Below, in pieces: positions 17,214 through 26,215 of a stretch of DNA of 64,000 nucleotides (positions are counted from its first letter, which is position 1; the number at the start of each line of letters is the position of its first letter). Made by a program: the position numbers and the translations under genes. The notes beneath the pieces were generated by a model. That model was not told the origin of the DNA and made no database searches. It saw nothing but the letters and a program-made list of their open reading frames with translations. This DNA is from Streptosporangium sp. NBC_01495. GTDB lineage: Bacteria; Actinomycetota; Actinomycetes; Streptosporangiales; Streptosporangiaceae. The stretch lies in contig NZ_CP109430.1 in assembly GCF_036250735.1 (NCBI RefSeq), positions 3,286,001 through 3,350,000 on the forward strand. The letters run 5' to 3'.

Positions 17214-18047
17214 ATGGACACCATCGTCGGCGTGCACGGCATCGGCAAATACCGCTACTACCGCGACGCGGGTAACTCGGTCACCGGCGCCGCCGTCGCG
17301 ATGCGCGACAAATGGGACCGCTACCTGCACAAGGGCCTGACCGGCGGCAAGCCGCACGCCAAGGAACGCTACGTCACCGAGATCGCCTATTACGCCCACC
17401 TGCTGGGCGAGAGCAAGGACGACTCCGTACGCGCGGTGCAGAGCATGGACGTCGGCGCCCAGGAGGTCTTCGTCGCCTGGGCCAAGCAGCTCGACGCGGT
17501 GGGGGAGGGGCTGACCGGCGCCCTGCACCGGATGGCCGGCTGGCTGCTGGACCGGCTGGAGGTCAACGCCGCCGACTTCGCCAGGCTCTTCTGCCCCGAG
17601 GTCGCCGCCTACATGGCCGCCGGGGGCGAGGCGCGCGCGAAGTCCCGGGCGGCCGTGGCCGAGGTGATCAGACGCAACCGCCCCAAGGTGGTGATCGCGC
17701 ACTCGCTGGGCAGCGTGGTGACGTACGAGACGCTCTGGGCCAACCCCGACCTGGAGGTCGATCTGCTGATCACCCTCGGCAGCCCGCTCGGCATGCGCAA
17801 CGTGATCTTCGAGCGCCTGATGCCCGCTCCGGTCAACGGCTGGGGCGAGCGGCCACGCAAGGTCAAGCGGTGGGTCAACATCGCCGACAAGGACGACATC
17901 GCGGCGATTCCGCCGGGGCTGAGGGCCTGCTTCACCGGGGTCGACCAGGAGTCCCTGGTCAACCTCGACTGGCTCGACTTCCACACCGTGGAGAAATACC
18001 TGGGCTGCGGCGCCCTCAACCCCCACCTCAAGCCCTACCTGCGCTGA
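17214..18047 (+). CDS. Alpha/beta hydrolase (lipase-like)
   Basis: 277 residues, no signal peptide. Begins MDTIVGVHGIGKYRYY, an oxyanion-side HG loop, and has the nucleophile elbow VVIAHSLGSVVTYETLW (Ser in HSLGS) and ITLGSPLGMRNVIFERL; the probable catalytic His is in WLDFHTVEKY. Substrate unknown; the arrangement is that of intracellular esterases or lipases. Start chosen because GCAGGAGGCGG (17198-17208) lies just upstream. The 238 bp before it include an AT-rich patch near 17040-17080, possibly a promoter. Confidence 0.75.
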   Translation: MDTIVGVHGIGKYRYYRDAGNSVTGAAVAMRDKWDRYLHKGLTGGKPHAKERYVTEIAYYAHLLGESKDDSVRAVQSMDVGAQEVFVAWAKQLDAVGEGLTGALHRMAGWLLDRLEVNAADFARLFCPEVAAYMAAGGEARAKSRAAVAEVIRRNRPKVVIAHSLGSVVTYETLWANPDLEVDLLITLGSPLGMRNVIFERLMPAPVNGWGERPRKVKRWVNIADKDDIAAIPPGLRACFTGVDQESLVNLDWLDFHTVEKYLGCGALNPHLKPYLR

Positions 18048-18264
18048 CCTCGCCCTTACTTCCCACCTCGCCGGTCCGGGCCACCGCCGAGTTTCCGGCT
18101 CACCGTCGTCCGCGTTCGCCGCGGCTCCCGTTCACCGTCCCGGGCCGCCGTCACCGCCGGTGCCTCGCGGCCACCGGCGGGAGGCCGGCCCTTCGCCACG
18201 ATGTCGCCCGAAGGTCGGCCGTTGTTCAATCACCGTGGGTAAGGCACTTGTCTGTGCAACGGCT

Positions 18265-18286
18265 GTTCATCTCGCCTTGATTCGCA
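18265..18286 (+). promoter_or_regulatory. Possible PHO box upstream of phoD
   Basis: Two adjacent 11-bp units, GTTCATCTCGC and CTTGATTCGCA, resemble weak copies of the PhoP direct repeat (GTTCACC-like) known from actinomycetes. They lie 40-60 bp before an alkaline phosphatase gene. Only the first unit is close to consensus. Otherwise the 278-bp gap 18048-18325 shows no gene. Confidence 0.3.
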
Positions 18287-18325
18287 GGCCACGGCAGGGA
18301 AAGCTGAAACGGCTGCACTGATGAC

Positions 18326-19867
18326 GTGGAGCAGAAGCCGTCACGCAGAGTGTTCCTTTCCGTCGCCGCCGCGGGTGCGGGCGGCCTGTTGCTGACCGGG
18401 GCGGGGCTCGGCCCCTCCCGGACCCTCGCCCGCGACCCGTTCACCCTCGGCGTCGCCTCCGGCGACCCGTCGAAGGACGGGGTCGTGCTGTGGACCAGGC
18501 TCGCCCTCGACCCGCTCGGCCTGAACGGCCGGGGTGGCATGCCGGTCAGGGACGTGGACGTCGAGTGGCAGCTCGCCACCGACGAGCGGTTCTCCAAGGT
18601 GGTCCGCGAGGGCACCGAGACCGCGCGCTGGAAGCAGGCGCACAGCGTCCACGTCGAGGTCGACGGCCTGGAGCCCGGCCGGGAGTATTTCTACCGCTTC
18701 CGCACCGAGGGCCACCTGTCGCCGACCGGCCGCACCCGTACGGCCCCGTCCGCCCTCTCCCCGCTGACCTTCGCCGTCGCCGCCTGCGCCCACTACGAGC
18801 ACGGCTTCTACACGGCGTACCGGAGACTGGCCGAGCAGGACCCGGAGCTGGTCGTGCACCTGGGCGACTACATGTACGAGTACGGTCCCCAGGGATACAC
18901 GGCGCTGGGCGGAAGCGTCCGGCAGCACACCTGGGGCAAGTGCGCCACGCTGGCCGACTACCGGATGCGCCACGCGCAGTACAAGAGCGACACCGACCTG
19001 CAGGCGGCGCACGCGGTCGCGCCGTGGCTGGTGGCCTTCGACGATCACGAGATCGAGAACAACTGGGCGGGGGACGTCTCCAGCTCCGGCGCCCCGGCGT
19101 TCGCCCGGCGCAGGGCCAACGCCTTCCAGGCCTACTACGAGAACATGCCGCTGCGCAAGACGAGCGTGCCCGGAGGGGCGTCGATGCGGGTCCACCGCCG
19201 GGTGGACTGGGGGCCGCTGGCCCGTTTCCACCTGCTCGACACCCGGCAGTTCCGTGACGACCAGGCGTGCGAGGACGGGCTCAGATCCGGCTGCGACGAC
19301 CGGCTCGCGACCGGCCGCACCCTTCTCGGCGAGGACCAGCGGCGCTGGCTGCTGGACGGCCTCGCGAGCTCGGGCGCCCGCTGGAACCTGGTCGGCCAGC
19401 AGATCCTGATGGCCCAGCGCGACTCCAAGGTCGGGCCGGGGACCGAGGTCAACATGGACTCCTGGGACGGCTACGCCGCCGAGCGCACCCGGCTGCTGAC
19501 CGGTTTCCGCGACTCGGGCGCGGCCAACCCGGTCGTGCTGACCGGCGACGCGCACATGCACCACGCGGCGGACCTCAGACTCGACTTCGACGACCCCGAC
19601 TCGCCCCGCGTGGCGGTGGAGCTCGTCACCTCCTCGATCGCCAGCGACGGCGACGGCTACCGGGACGAGGGCCGGATCGCCGAGACGGTCGCGGAGAACC
19701 CGCACATCTCCTACCTCGACCAGCGGCGCGGCTACATCGTCTGCCGGGTCACCCCGGAGGCGCTGCAGGCCGACTTCCGCACGCTCGACTACATCAGCAG
19801 GCGCGGCGCCCCCGCGAAGACCGGCGCCCGGTTCACCGTGCCGTCAGGACAGGCGTCACTGACCTGA
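18326..19867 (+). CDS. phoD: PhoD-family alkaline phosphatase/phosphodiesterase, Tat-exported
   Basis: 513 residues. Twin-arginine signal peptide (SRRVFLSVAAAGAGGLLLTG), then a PhoD N-terminal domain (FTLGVASGDPSKDGVVLWTRL) and the metallophosphatase core: AVAACAHYEHGFYTAYRRL with the metal-binding Cys, VVHLGDYMYEYG, WLVAFDDHEIENNWAG and VVLTGDAHMHHAADL. PhoD enzymes release phosphate from mono- and diesters outside the cell using calcium and iron. GTG 18326 starts the Tat signal. A weak PHO box lies upstream, as expected for phosphate-starvation control. Confidence 0.92.
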   Translation: MEQKPSRRVFLSVAAAGAGGLLLTGAGLGPSRTLARDPFTLGVASGDPSKDGVVLWTRLALDPLGLNGRGGMPVRDVDVEWQLATDERFSKVVREGTETARWKQAHSVHVEVDGLEPGREYFYRFRTEGHLSPTGRTRTAPSALSPLTFAVAACAHYEHGFYTAYRRLAEQDPELVVHLGDYMYEYGPQGYTALGGSVRQHTWGKCATLADYRMRHAQYKSDTDLQAAHAVAPWLVAFDDHEIENNWAGDVSSSGAPAFARRRANAFQAYYENMPLRKTSVPGGASMRVHRRVDWGPLARFHLLDTRQFRDDQACEDGLRSGCDDRLATGRTLLGEDQRRWLLDGLASSGARWNLVGQQILMAQRDSKVGPGTEVNMDSWDGYAAERTRLLTGFRDSGAANPVVLTGDAHMHHAADLRLDFDDPDSPRVAVELVTSSIASDGDGYRDEGRIAETVAENPHISYLDQRRGYIVCRVTPEALQADFRTLDYISRRGAPAKTGARFTVPSGQASLT

Positions 19868-19898
19868 AACGTGAGAGGAATTCCAGAAAATTTGGTGG

Positions 19899-20417
19899 AT
19901 GATGCCGCTTATGAGTCCCCTCACCGCGAGGCTCACCGCCGCGGCTCTCGCCGCGGCGCTGGGCGGCACCCTCCTCTCCCCGACCCCCGCCACAGCCGCC
20001 GGATCCGCCGCACCCGCGGTCGCGCCCTCCGCCATCGGGTACACGGTCGCCTTCCCGGCGCACGTCCGCCGGGGCGAATCCCTCGTCTACTCGGTCAAGG
20101 TCCGTAACAGGAAAGCCAGTGGCCAGCGCTACGTGGCGCTCATCGGGGACTTCTCGAACCGCTTCCGCAGGATCAAGGTGGTCTCCAAGCCGCGCAGCGT
20201 CAAATGCACGGTGAAGGGCCGTGACCTGTCGTGCTGGATCACCTCCCTCGACAAGGGCGACTCGACGACCGTGCGGATCCGCGCCTGGGCCGGTTCGCGC
20301 CGGGGCACGGCGACCGCCGCGTTCGGCGTGATCGCCACGTCCGACGGGGACGCCGACATCCGCAAGCTCAGAAAGGAGATCGGCCGCAAGATCAAGGCCA
20401 GCACGCGCATCCGCTGA
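19899..20417 (+). CDS. Secreted protein of unknown function, DUF11-like
   Basis: 172 residues with a Sec signal peptide (LTARLTAAALAAALGGTLLS, cleavage after ATAA). The mature part is a single Ig-like beta sandwich, GYTVAFPAHVRRGESLVYSV, VKCTVKGRDLSCWITSLDKG and STTVRIRAWA, which resembles the DUF11/alternative conserved repeat domains of surface proteins; two cysteines may form a disulfide. It ends in a basic tail (RKLRKEIGRKIKASTRIR). Starts 31 bp after phoD, so co-transcription is possible. ATG 19899, 19902 and 19911 are all possible starts. Confidence 0.65.
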   Translation: MMPLMSPLTARLTAAALAAALGGTLLSPTPATAAGSAAPAVAPSAIGYTVAFPAHVRRGESLVYSVKVRNRKASGQRYVALIGDFSNRFRRIKVVSKPRSVKCTVKGRDLSCWITSLDKGDSTTVRIRAWAGSRRGTATAAFGVIATSDGDADIRKLRKEIGRKIKASTRIR

Positions 20418-20450
20418 CCTCGCTCCCGCCCCGGATTCCGGGAGCCGGGA

Positions 20451-21674
20451 TCAGATCCCGGCCCGGTTCCGGGGGCGCGCGGAGACGCCGTTCGGCTTGG
20501 GGGCCGGGCTCGCCTGCAGGAGATCCTCGATCACGAGGGTGGCGGCGCCCAGCGCGACCGAGTCGACGCCGAGGCGCCCCAGGCCGATGGAGACCGTCTT
20601 GTACGGCTGCGCCAGGCAGTTGTCCGCGGCGACCTTCCTGATCCTCGTCAGCAGGTGTTCGCCGAGCAGCACGCCGGCCCAGCCGCCGATGATGATCCGC
20701 TCGGGATTGAACAGGTTGATCAGGTTGGCCAGCCCGACGCCCAGGTAGGTGACGGTCTCGTCGATGACCGGGGAGCCCGCGGCCACCAGCTCGGCCAGCG
20801 CGGTCTGCTCGTCGACGGTCTCCGTCCAGACCCCGGCACGTTCCAGGATGCCCCTGGCCCCCACGTACGCCTCCAGGCAGCCCCGGCCGCCGCAGCGGCA
20901 CCTGTGCCCGCCGACCATGATCTTCGTGTGGCCCCACTCGCCCGCGCTGCTGTTCGCCCCCAGGTAGGTGGCTCCGTCGGTGATGATGCTCGCCCCGACT
21001 CCCGAGCCGATCAGCACCACCACGGCGTGCCTGGCCATGCGCCCGACGCCGAACCACAGCTCGGCCTGCCCCATCGACTTGGCGCCGTTGTCCACGAAGA
21101 GCGGCAGGTCGGTGCCCGCCCGCAGCAGCCTGCCGAGCGGCACCGCGTCCCACCCGAAGGTCGGGGCGTGGATCAGGGCGTCGGACCCCATCTCGACGAC
21201 CCCCGGAACGCCCACCCCCACGCCGAGCACCCGCTCCCTGGGCACCCCGCTCTCGCCGAGGACCACGTCGATGCCCGCGAGGATGTGGCGAACGACCAGA
21301 TCGACGTCGTGCCCGGCCGGGCGCAGCGCGTACTCGGCCCTGGCCTGCCGGTTCATGTCCAGGTCGAAGAGCTCGACGCGCACGTGCGTCTCGCCGACGT
21401 CGACGCCGACGGCGTAGCCGTGGGTGGTGTTGACCCGCAGCAGCACGCGGGGCCTGCCCCCGTCGGAGTCCGCCAGACCGGCCTCGACGATGATCCCGCT
21501 CGCGAGCAGGTCTCCCGTCACGTTGCTCACGGTGGCGGGGCTGAGCCCGATGGTCTCACTGAGCTCCTGGCGGCTGGCGGGTCCCTCGAAGTAGAGGGCG
21601 CGCAAAACGATGGCTCGGTTGCCCCGGCGTAGGTCGCGGACGGTCCTCTGCTGTGCGTCGAACATGTCCATCAT
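20451..21674 (-). CDS. ROK-family transcriptional regulator
   Basis: About 407 residues. N-terminal winged helix (GPASRQELSETIGLSPATVS, NVTGDLLASGI) followed by a sugar kinase-like ROK domain: VGVDVGETHVRVELFDLD (phosphate-binding DxGxT), IGSGVGASIITDG, and the zinc motif HRCRCGGRGCLEAYV. Such proteins repress sugar-use or amino-sugar genes and are released by a sugar ligand. Convergent with the secreted protein gene; no obvious target operon follows. The start could be 21674, 21671 or 21665 (M-FDAQQRTV). The gap 21675-21863 holds short GC repeats (TCCACCGCGGG) and no gene. Confidence 0.85.
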   Translation of the reverse strand: MMDMFDAQQRTVRDLRRGNRAIVLRALYFEGPASRQELSETIGLSPATVSNVTGDLLASGIIVEAGLADSDGGRPRVLLRVNTTHGYAVGVDVGETHVRVELFDLDMNRQARAEYALRPAGHDVDLVVRHILAGIDVVLGESGVPRERVLGVGVGVPGVVEMGSDALIHAPTFGWDAVPLGRLLRAGTDLPLFVDNGAKSMGQAELWFGVGRMARHAVVVLIGSGVGASIITDGATYLGANSSAGEWGHTKIMVGGHRCRCGGRGCLEAYVGARGILERAGVWTETVDEQTALAELVAAGSPVIDETVTYLGVGLANLINLFNPERIIIGGWAGVLLGEHLLTRIRKVAADNCLAQPYKTVSIGLGRLGVDSVALGAATLVIEDLLQASPAPKPNGVSARPRNRAGI

Positions 21675-21863
21675 CTTAGGTAGCGACGTGAAAAAAGCGG
21701 CTGACAATCTTCTTCCGCCGGTGGTGGAAGCTCGTATCGATCAGGCCGGTTTGAGCCGCGAATTAAAAAGGGAGCCGTCCACCGCGGGGAGGCGGCGCCT
21801 CTCCACGGCGGGCTTTTACCGCAGGTTCACCACAGACCTCCACCGCTGGTCCACCGCGGGCCC

Positions 21864-23285
21864 CTACCGCGGGGAGGACGGGCTCGCGAAGGTGTAGCCG
21901 AACAGGGTGTCCTTGGGGGCGCTGGCCAGGGTCTTCGCCGTCGACGGGCGGATGCCCGGGTAGGAGCCCTTCCGCACGGTTCCGCGCAGCAGGGTGAGCC
22001 TGCCGCTGCCCGGGGCGGCGACGACCAGGCCGCGGCCGGTGACCGTGGCCAGGGCTCCGCCGAAGTCGCCGCCCTCGCCGGTGACCAGCAGATTGTGGTT
22101 CCTGGTGAGGCCGCCGGAGCGGGTTCCCGCGAGCACCTGGACGGCGTTCTCGCCCGGCACGCCGATCGCCAGCTCGTCGTCACCGTCGCCGTTGAGGTCC
22201 CCGGCGGCGAGGGCGGCGCCGAAGCGGTCGAAGTAGCGCGGCTCCCCCTTCACGGAGCGCTGCGACCAGGCCTCGGAGACCGCCGTACGCAGCCCAGAGC
22301 GGGAGCCGTAGACGACGTGCACGGTGCCGTCGCCGTAGTCCATCGCCCGCTGGTTGCTGCTGAGCCCCTCGCCCGGCACGCCGATCGCCAGGTCGTCGCG
22401 GCCGTCGGCGTTGAAGTCGCCGGTGGCCAGGGCGGTGCCGAAGAAGTCCCAGACCTCGGCGAGGCCGCTGATCCAGGGGCTGTCCTGGGTGAGCATGGTC
22501 GCCCTGCGGCGCCGGACGTCGAGGACGGTGACCGAGCCCTGGCCGTTCTTCAGCACGGTGTCCGCGGGGGCGCCCACGGCGATCTCGGCCCGGCCGTTCC
22601 CGTCGAAGTCCCCGGTGGCGAGCACCGCGCCGAACTGGTCGGTCTCCCGCTCGCGCTGCCCCACCCAGCCGGTCTCCTGCGTGATCATGTACGGCTTGCG
22701 CCCCTTGAGCCCGTACACCCCGACCGCGCCGCCGCCCAGCCCGGGGGCGCCGATCACCAGCTCGTCGTCGCCGTCGCCGTCCAGGTCCCCCGCCGCGAGC
22801 GCGGCGCCGAACCGGCCCGGCTCCCGCTTGCGGCCCAGGTCCCCGGCGTCGATCATCTTGCCGGGCCGCAGGCCGCCGGGCGAGCCGTGGAACAGCTGCA
22901 CGGCGCCGTCGCCGTCCTCTCCCGGCCGGGAGCGGTCCTCCTCCGAGACGCCCACGGCCAGGTCGGCGCAGCGGTCGCCGTCGAAGTCACCGGTCGCCAG
23001 CGCCGAGCCGAACGAGTCCCCGGTCTCGCTCTCGCCGGGCACCCCGGCCCCGTCCTGGGTCAGTTCCCCGGCGGTACGCATGCCGTACAGCACGGTGACC
23101 GCCCCCGCGCGGGCGTGGTCGCCGGAGCGGGTGTAGGGCGCGGCGACCGCGAGATCGGCCCGCCCGTCGCCGTCGAAGTCGGAGGGTACGCCGGAGCAGG
23201 CGCCGGCCGACGCGTGGGCCGGGAAAGCTGAGGCGGGGACCAGCAGGGAGGCGAGGACTGCGGAGGTGAGGAGCGCGGCTCTCAT
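21864..23285 (-). CDS. Secreted FG-GAP/integrin-alpha-like beta-propeller protein
   Basis: 473 residues with a Sec signal peptide (MRAALLTSAVLASLLVPASA). The mature protein is a chain of FG-GAP blades: the calcium-binding pattern (GDFDGDGRADLAVG type) occurs six times, each preceded by FGxALAxGD, and a degenerate seventh (FGGALATVTGRGLVVAAPGSG) closes the propeller. Function is probably adhesion or scaffolding at the surface. ATG 23285 is divergent from the P450 gene with 95 bp between. Confidence 0.88.
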   Translation of the reverse strand: MRAALLTSAVLASLLVPASAFPAHASAGACSGVPSDFDGDGRADLAVAAPYTRSGDHARAGAVTVLYGMRTAGELTQDGAGVPGESETGDSFGSALATGDFDGDRCADLAVGVSEEDRSRPGEDGDGAVQLFHGSPGGLRPGKMIDAGDLGRKREPGRFGAALAAGDLDGDGDDELVIGAPGLGGGAVGVYGLKGRKPYMITQETGWVGQRERETDQFGAVLATGDFDGNGRAEIAVGAPADTVLKNGQGSVTVLDVRRRRATMLTQDSPWISGLAEVWDFFGTALATGDFNADGRDDLAIGVPGEGLSSNQRAMDYGDGTVHVVYGSRSGLRTAVSEAWSQRSVKGEPRYFDRFGAALAAGDLNGDGDDELAIGVPGENAVQVLAGTRSGGLTRNHNLLVTGEGGDFGGALATVTGRGLVVAAPGSGRLTLLRGTVRKGSYPGIRPSTAKTLASAPKDTLFGYTFASPSSPR

Positions 23286-23380
23286 ACCTGTGATGGTTTC
23301 CGGTGATTCGGACACACGGCCCACCGGGACATGAAATTCAAGTGGCCGGTACGCGTAAAGAACATGCCAGGATTGGCGGC

Positions 23381-24610
23381 ATGGAAATCGACCTGGCCGA
23401 CCTGGGATTCTGGCGGCGGCCGCTCAAGGAGCGGCACGAGGCGTTCGCGCGGCTTCGGGATCTCGACAAGCCGGTGTTCTTCGAGGAGAAGCGGGTCCCG
23501 CTGCTCCGTTCGGGCAAGGGTTTCTACGCGCTGGTCCGGCACGCCGACGTGGTGGAGGCCAGCCGCAACGCCAAGGTGTTCTCCAGCGAGCCCGGGGTGA
23601 CCAGCCCCGAGCCGCCCGGCTGGGTCAAGCACGTGTTCGGCGAGTCCATGGTCAACATGGACGACCCCCGGCACGCCCGGCTCCGCCGCATCGTCTCCCG
23701 CGCGTTCAGCCCGAAGATGCTGGGCAATCTGCAGGGCGACATCGACGCCGCGTGCGCGCGGATCGTCGACGACGTGACGGCCTCGGGGCCCGGCGACTTC
23801 GTCGGCCAGGTGGCCGCCAAGCTTCCCATCCACGTCATCTGCGACATGATGGGCGTCCCCGACGACGTGCGGGCCAGGGTCCACCAGCACGTCGACGTCT
23901 CCACCGCCTACTCCGGCGTGCGGCCCAGCCTGGCCCACACCGTCAGGATGGCCGCCCAGAACACGCTCGCGCTGCTCGCCCTGCAGCGCCTGGTGATCAA
24001 CCTCGGCAAGGAGCGCTCGCAGGCGCCGCGCAACGACCTCGTCTCGGCGCTCGTCACCGCCAACGTCGACGGCGAGAGGCTGACCGACCGCGAGCTGGGA
24101 TCGTTCTTCACGCTGCTGCTCGTGGCGGGCAACGAGACGGCCCGCAACACCATGGCGCACGGCATCAAGCTGCTGACCGACAACCCCGAGCAGCGGCGGC
24201 TGCTGGCCGGCGACTTCGACGCGCACATCGGCGGCGCGATCGAGGAGATGGTCCGCCACGTCTCACCGATCATGCAGTTCCGCCGTACCGTCACCGAGGA
24301 CTACGACCTGCGCGGCCTGCACCTGAAGGCGGGCGACAAGGTCGTGCTCTTCTACGGCTCGGCCAACCGCGACGAGACGGTCTTCCCAGACGCCGACCGG
24401 TTCGACATCACCCGCGACACCAAGCCCCACGTGGGCTTCGGCGGTCCCGGACCGCACTTCTGCCTGGGCGCCAACCTCGCCAGGCAGGAGATCAGGGCGA
24501 TGTTCCGCGAGCTGTTCACCCGGCTGCCGGAGATCCGCTCGGTCGGCGAGCCCGACCTGCTGGTGTCCAACTTCGACAACAGCGTCCGCAGCCAGGCGTT
24601 CACCTTCTGA
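23381..24610 (+). CDS. Cytochrome P450
   Basis: 409 residues, standard for soluble bacterial P450s. I-helix LLLVAGNETARNTMAHG, K-helix ExxR in IEEMVRHVSPIMQFRRT, and heme loop VGFGGPGPHFCLGANLARQE with the cysteine ligand. Closest in style to the CYP124/125/142 or linalool-hydroxylase-like groups (NMDDPRHARLRRIVSRAFSP), but the subfamily cannot be fixed by eye. No ferredoxin gene is adjacent; it uses partners from elsewhere. Followed 3 bp later by the convergent end of a DHA2 transporter gene. Confidence 0.93.
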   Translation: MEIDLADLGFWRRPLKERHEAFARLRDLDKPVFFEEKRVPLLRSGKGFYALVRHADVVEASRNAKVFSSEPGVTSPEPPGWVKHVFGESMVNMDDPRHARLRRIVSRAFSPKMLGNLQGDIDAACARIVDDVTASGPGDFVGQVAAKLPIHVICDMMGVPDDVRARVHQHVDVSTAYSGVRPSLAHTVRMAAQNTLALLALQRLVINLGKERSQAPRNDLVSALVTANVDGERLTDRELGSFFTLLLVAGNETARNTMAHGIKLLTDNPEQRRLLAGDFDAHIGGAIEEMVRHVSPIMQFRRTVTEDYDLRGLHLKAGDKVVLFYGSANRDETVFPDADRFDITRDTKPHVGFGGPGPHFCLGANLARQEIRAMFRELFTRLPEIRSVGEPDLLVSNFDNSVRSQAFTF

Positions 24611-24613
24611 GGT

Positions 24614-26053
24614 TCACTTGCCCGGCTGGGGGGCCGTCACCGGGCAGCCCAGCTTCGGCTCCGCCTGGATCAGCACGTTCTCCCGGATGGTGAGGAAGGT
24701 GAGCAGCGCCGCGACGCCCAGCATCGACGCGCTGACCAGCATCGTCGTGTGGAACCCGGTGGTGAAGATCTCGGGGGAGTCGTAGGCGTCGCCGGTCAGC
24801 CCGGCCAACGGGGGGATCGCGGCCACCGCGAGCAGCCCGCCGGTCCTGGCGACGGCGTTGTTGACGCCGCTCGCCACCCCCGCGTGGCGCTCGGCGGCGG
24901 TGGCCAGCACCGTCGCGGTGAGCGGCGCGACCGCCGCCGACAGGCCCAGCCCGAACAGGGCCGTCGGGAGCAGCACGTCCACCACGTACGACGAGCCGGG
25001 GCCGATCCGCGACATCAGCAGCAGGGCCCCGGCGCAGAGCAGGATGCCGGCCGTCATCGGCAGCCGGGGCCCGAACCGCTTGGCCAGCTCGCCCGCGCGC
25101 GACGACAGCAGCAGCATCAGGATCGTCACCGGGATCATCGAGGTCCCGGCCAGCAGCGGGGAGAAGCCCGCCGACACCTGCAGCTGGACGACCAGGAGGA
25201 AGAACACCACGCCCATCGCGGCGTACATGATGAAGGTGACGACGTTGACCGCGGTGAACACCCTCGACGCGAAGACCTCGACCGGTACGAGCGCCTCGGG
25301 CGAGCGCCTGATCTCCAGCCAGACGAAGGCCGCGCCCAGCAGCACGCCCACCGTGATCGGGACGATCGCCAGGTCGATCAGGCCGTAGGTGATCCCGGCC
25401 AGCGCCAGCGCCGCCAGCGCCGCGCCCAGGACGTCGAACCGGCCGGTGGCCTCGGAGTTCCTGCTCTCCGGGACGTGCCGTACGGCGACCGCCACGACGA
25501 GGGCCGCCAGCGGCAGGTTGATCAGGAACACCCAGCGCCATCCGGCCGTCTCGACCAGCCACCCGCCGAGCAGCGGGCCGACGGCCGCGGCAACCCCGCC
25601 CAGGCCCGACCACGCCCCGATAGCCCGGGGCCGGTCATCGCGGTCGAAGGACGCCTGGATGATGGCGAGGGATCCCGGGGTGAGCAGCGCCCCGCCGACG
25701 CCCTGCAGGGCACGGGCCGAGATCAGCGTCTCCACGTTGGGCGCCAGGCCGCACAGGGCCGACGCGAGGGCGAACCAGACGACGCCGACCAGGAAGACCC
25801 TGCGCCTGCCGTACCGGTCGCCGAGCGATCCGCCCAGCAGGATCAGGCCCGCCAGCGTGAGGGTGTAGGCGTTGACCGTCCACTGCAGCCCCGCCATGTC
25901 GGCGCCGAGATCGGCGCCGAGCGCGGGCAGGGCCACGTTGACGACCGTGCCGTCCAGCATGGCCATGCCGGAGCCGAGCACGGTGGTCAGGAGAACCCAG
26001 CGACCCGTCGCGGAGTTGAAACGGATGTGACCATTGTCCATGCTGCTCATCAT
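24614..26053 (-). CDS. DHA2-family MFS multidrug exporter
   Basis: 479 residues with about 14 membrane helices, typical for EmrB/QacA proteins. Motif A GDRYGRRRVF between helices 2 and 3, MLDGTVVNVALPALGADLG in helix 1 and GPLLGGWLVETAGWRWVFLI (motif C region) in helix 5. It should export drugs or metabolites by proton antiport. ATG 26053 follows AAGGTCGG; the upstream in-frame extension across the neighbouring gene on the other strand is spurious. Substrate unknown; the adjacent P450 is a possible but unproven metabolic partner. Confidence 0.9.
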   Translation of the reverse strand: MMSSMDNGHIRFNSATGRWVLLTTVLGSGMAMLDGTVVNVALPALGADLGADMAGLQWTVNAYTLTLAGLILLGGSLGDRYGRRRVFLVGVVWFALASALCGLAPNVETLISARALQGVGGALLTPGSLAIIQASFDRDDRPRAIGAWSGLGGVAAAVGPLLGGWLVETAGWRWVFLINLPLAALVVAVAVRHVPESRNSEATGRFDVLGAALAALALAGITYGLIDLAIVPITVGVLLGAAFVWLEIRRSPEALVPVEVFASRVFTAVNVVTFIMYAAMGVVFFLLVVQLQVSAGFSPLLAGTSMIPVTILMLLLSSRAGELAKRFGPRLPMTAGILLCAGALLLMSRIGPGSSYVVDVLLPTALFGLGLSAAVAPLTATVLATAAERHAGVASGVNNAVARTGGLLAVAAIPPLAGLTGDAYDSPEIFTTGFHTTMLVSASMLGVAALLTFLTIRENVLIQAEPKLGCPVTAPQPGK

Positions 26054-26215
26054 CGCCGACCTTACGCACCCCTCTGACCGGCGCCGGAGGCTCCGGGAGG
26101 GGGCGGTCACCTCGATGACCGCTCTCGCGCCCGTCCGGCCGCGTTCGCGACTCCGAGAGGGGCGCGCCTCTGGTAGGACGGTCTGGTCACAGCCGAGCCT
26201 GACGGGGAGCCTCTG

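Noticed and set aside
22095..23231. A 378-codon plus-strand frame within the FG-GAP gene
   Set aside because: It is the antisense shadow of the repeat-rich propeller gene; its apparent repeats come from the blades.
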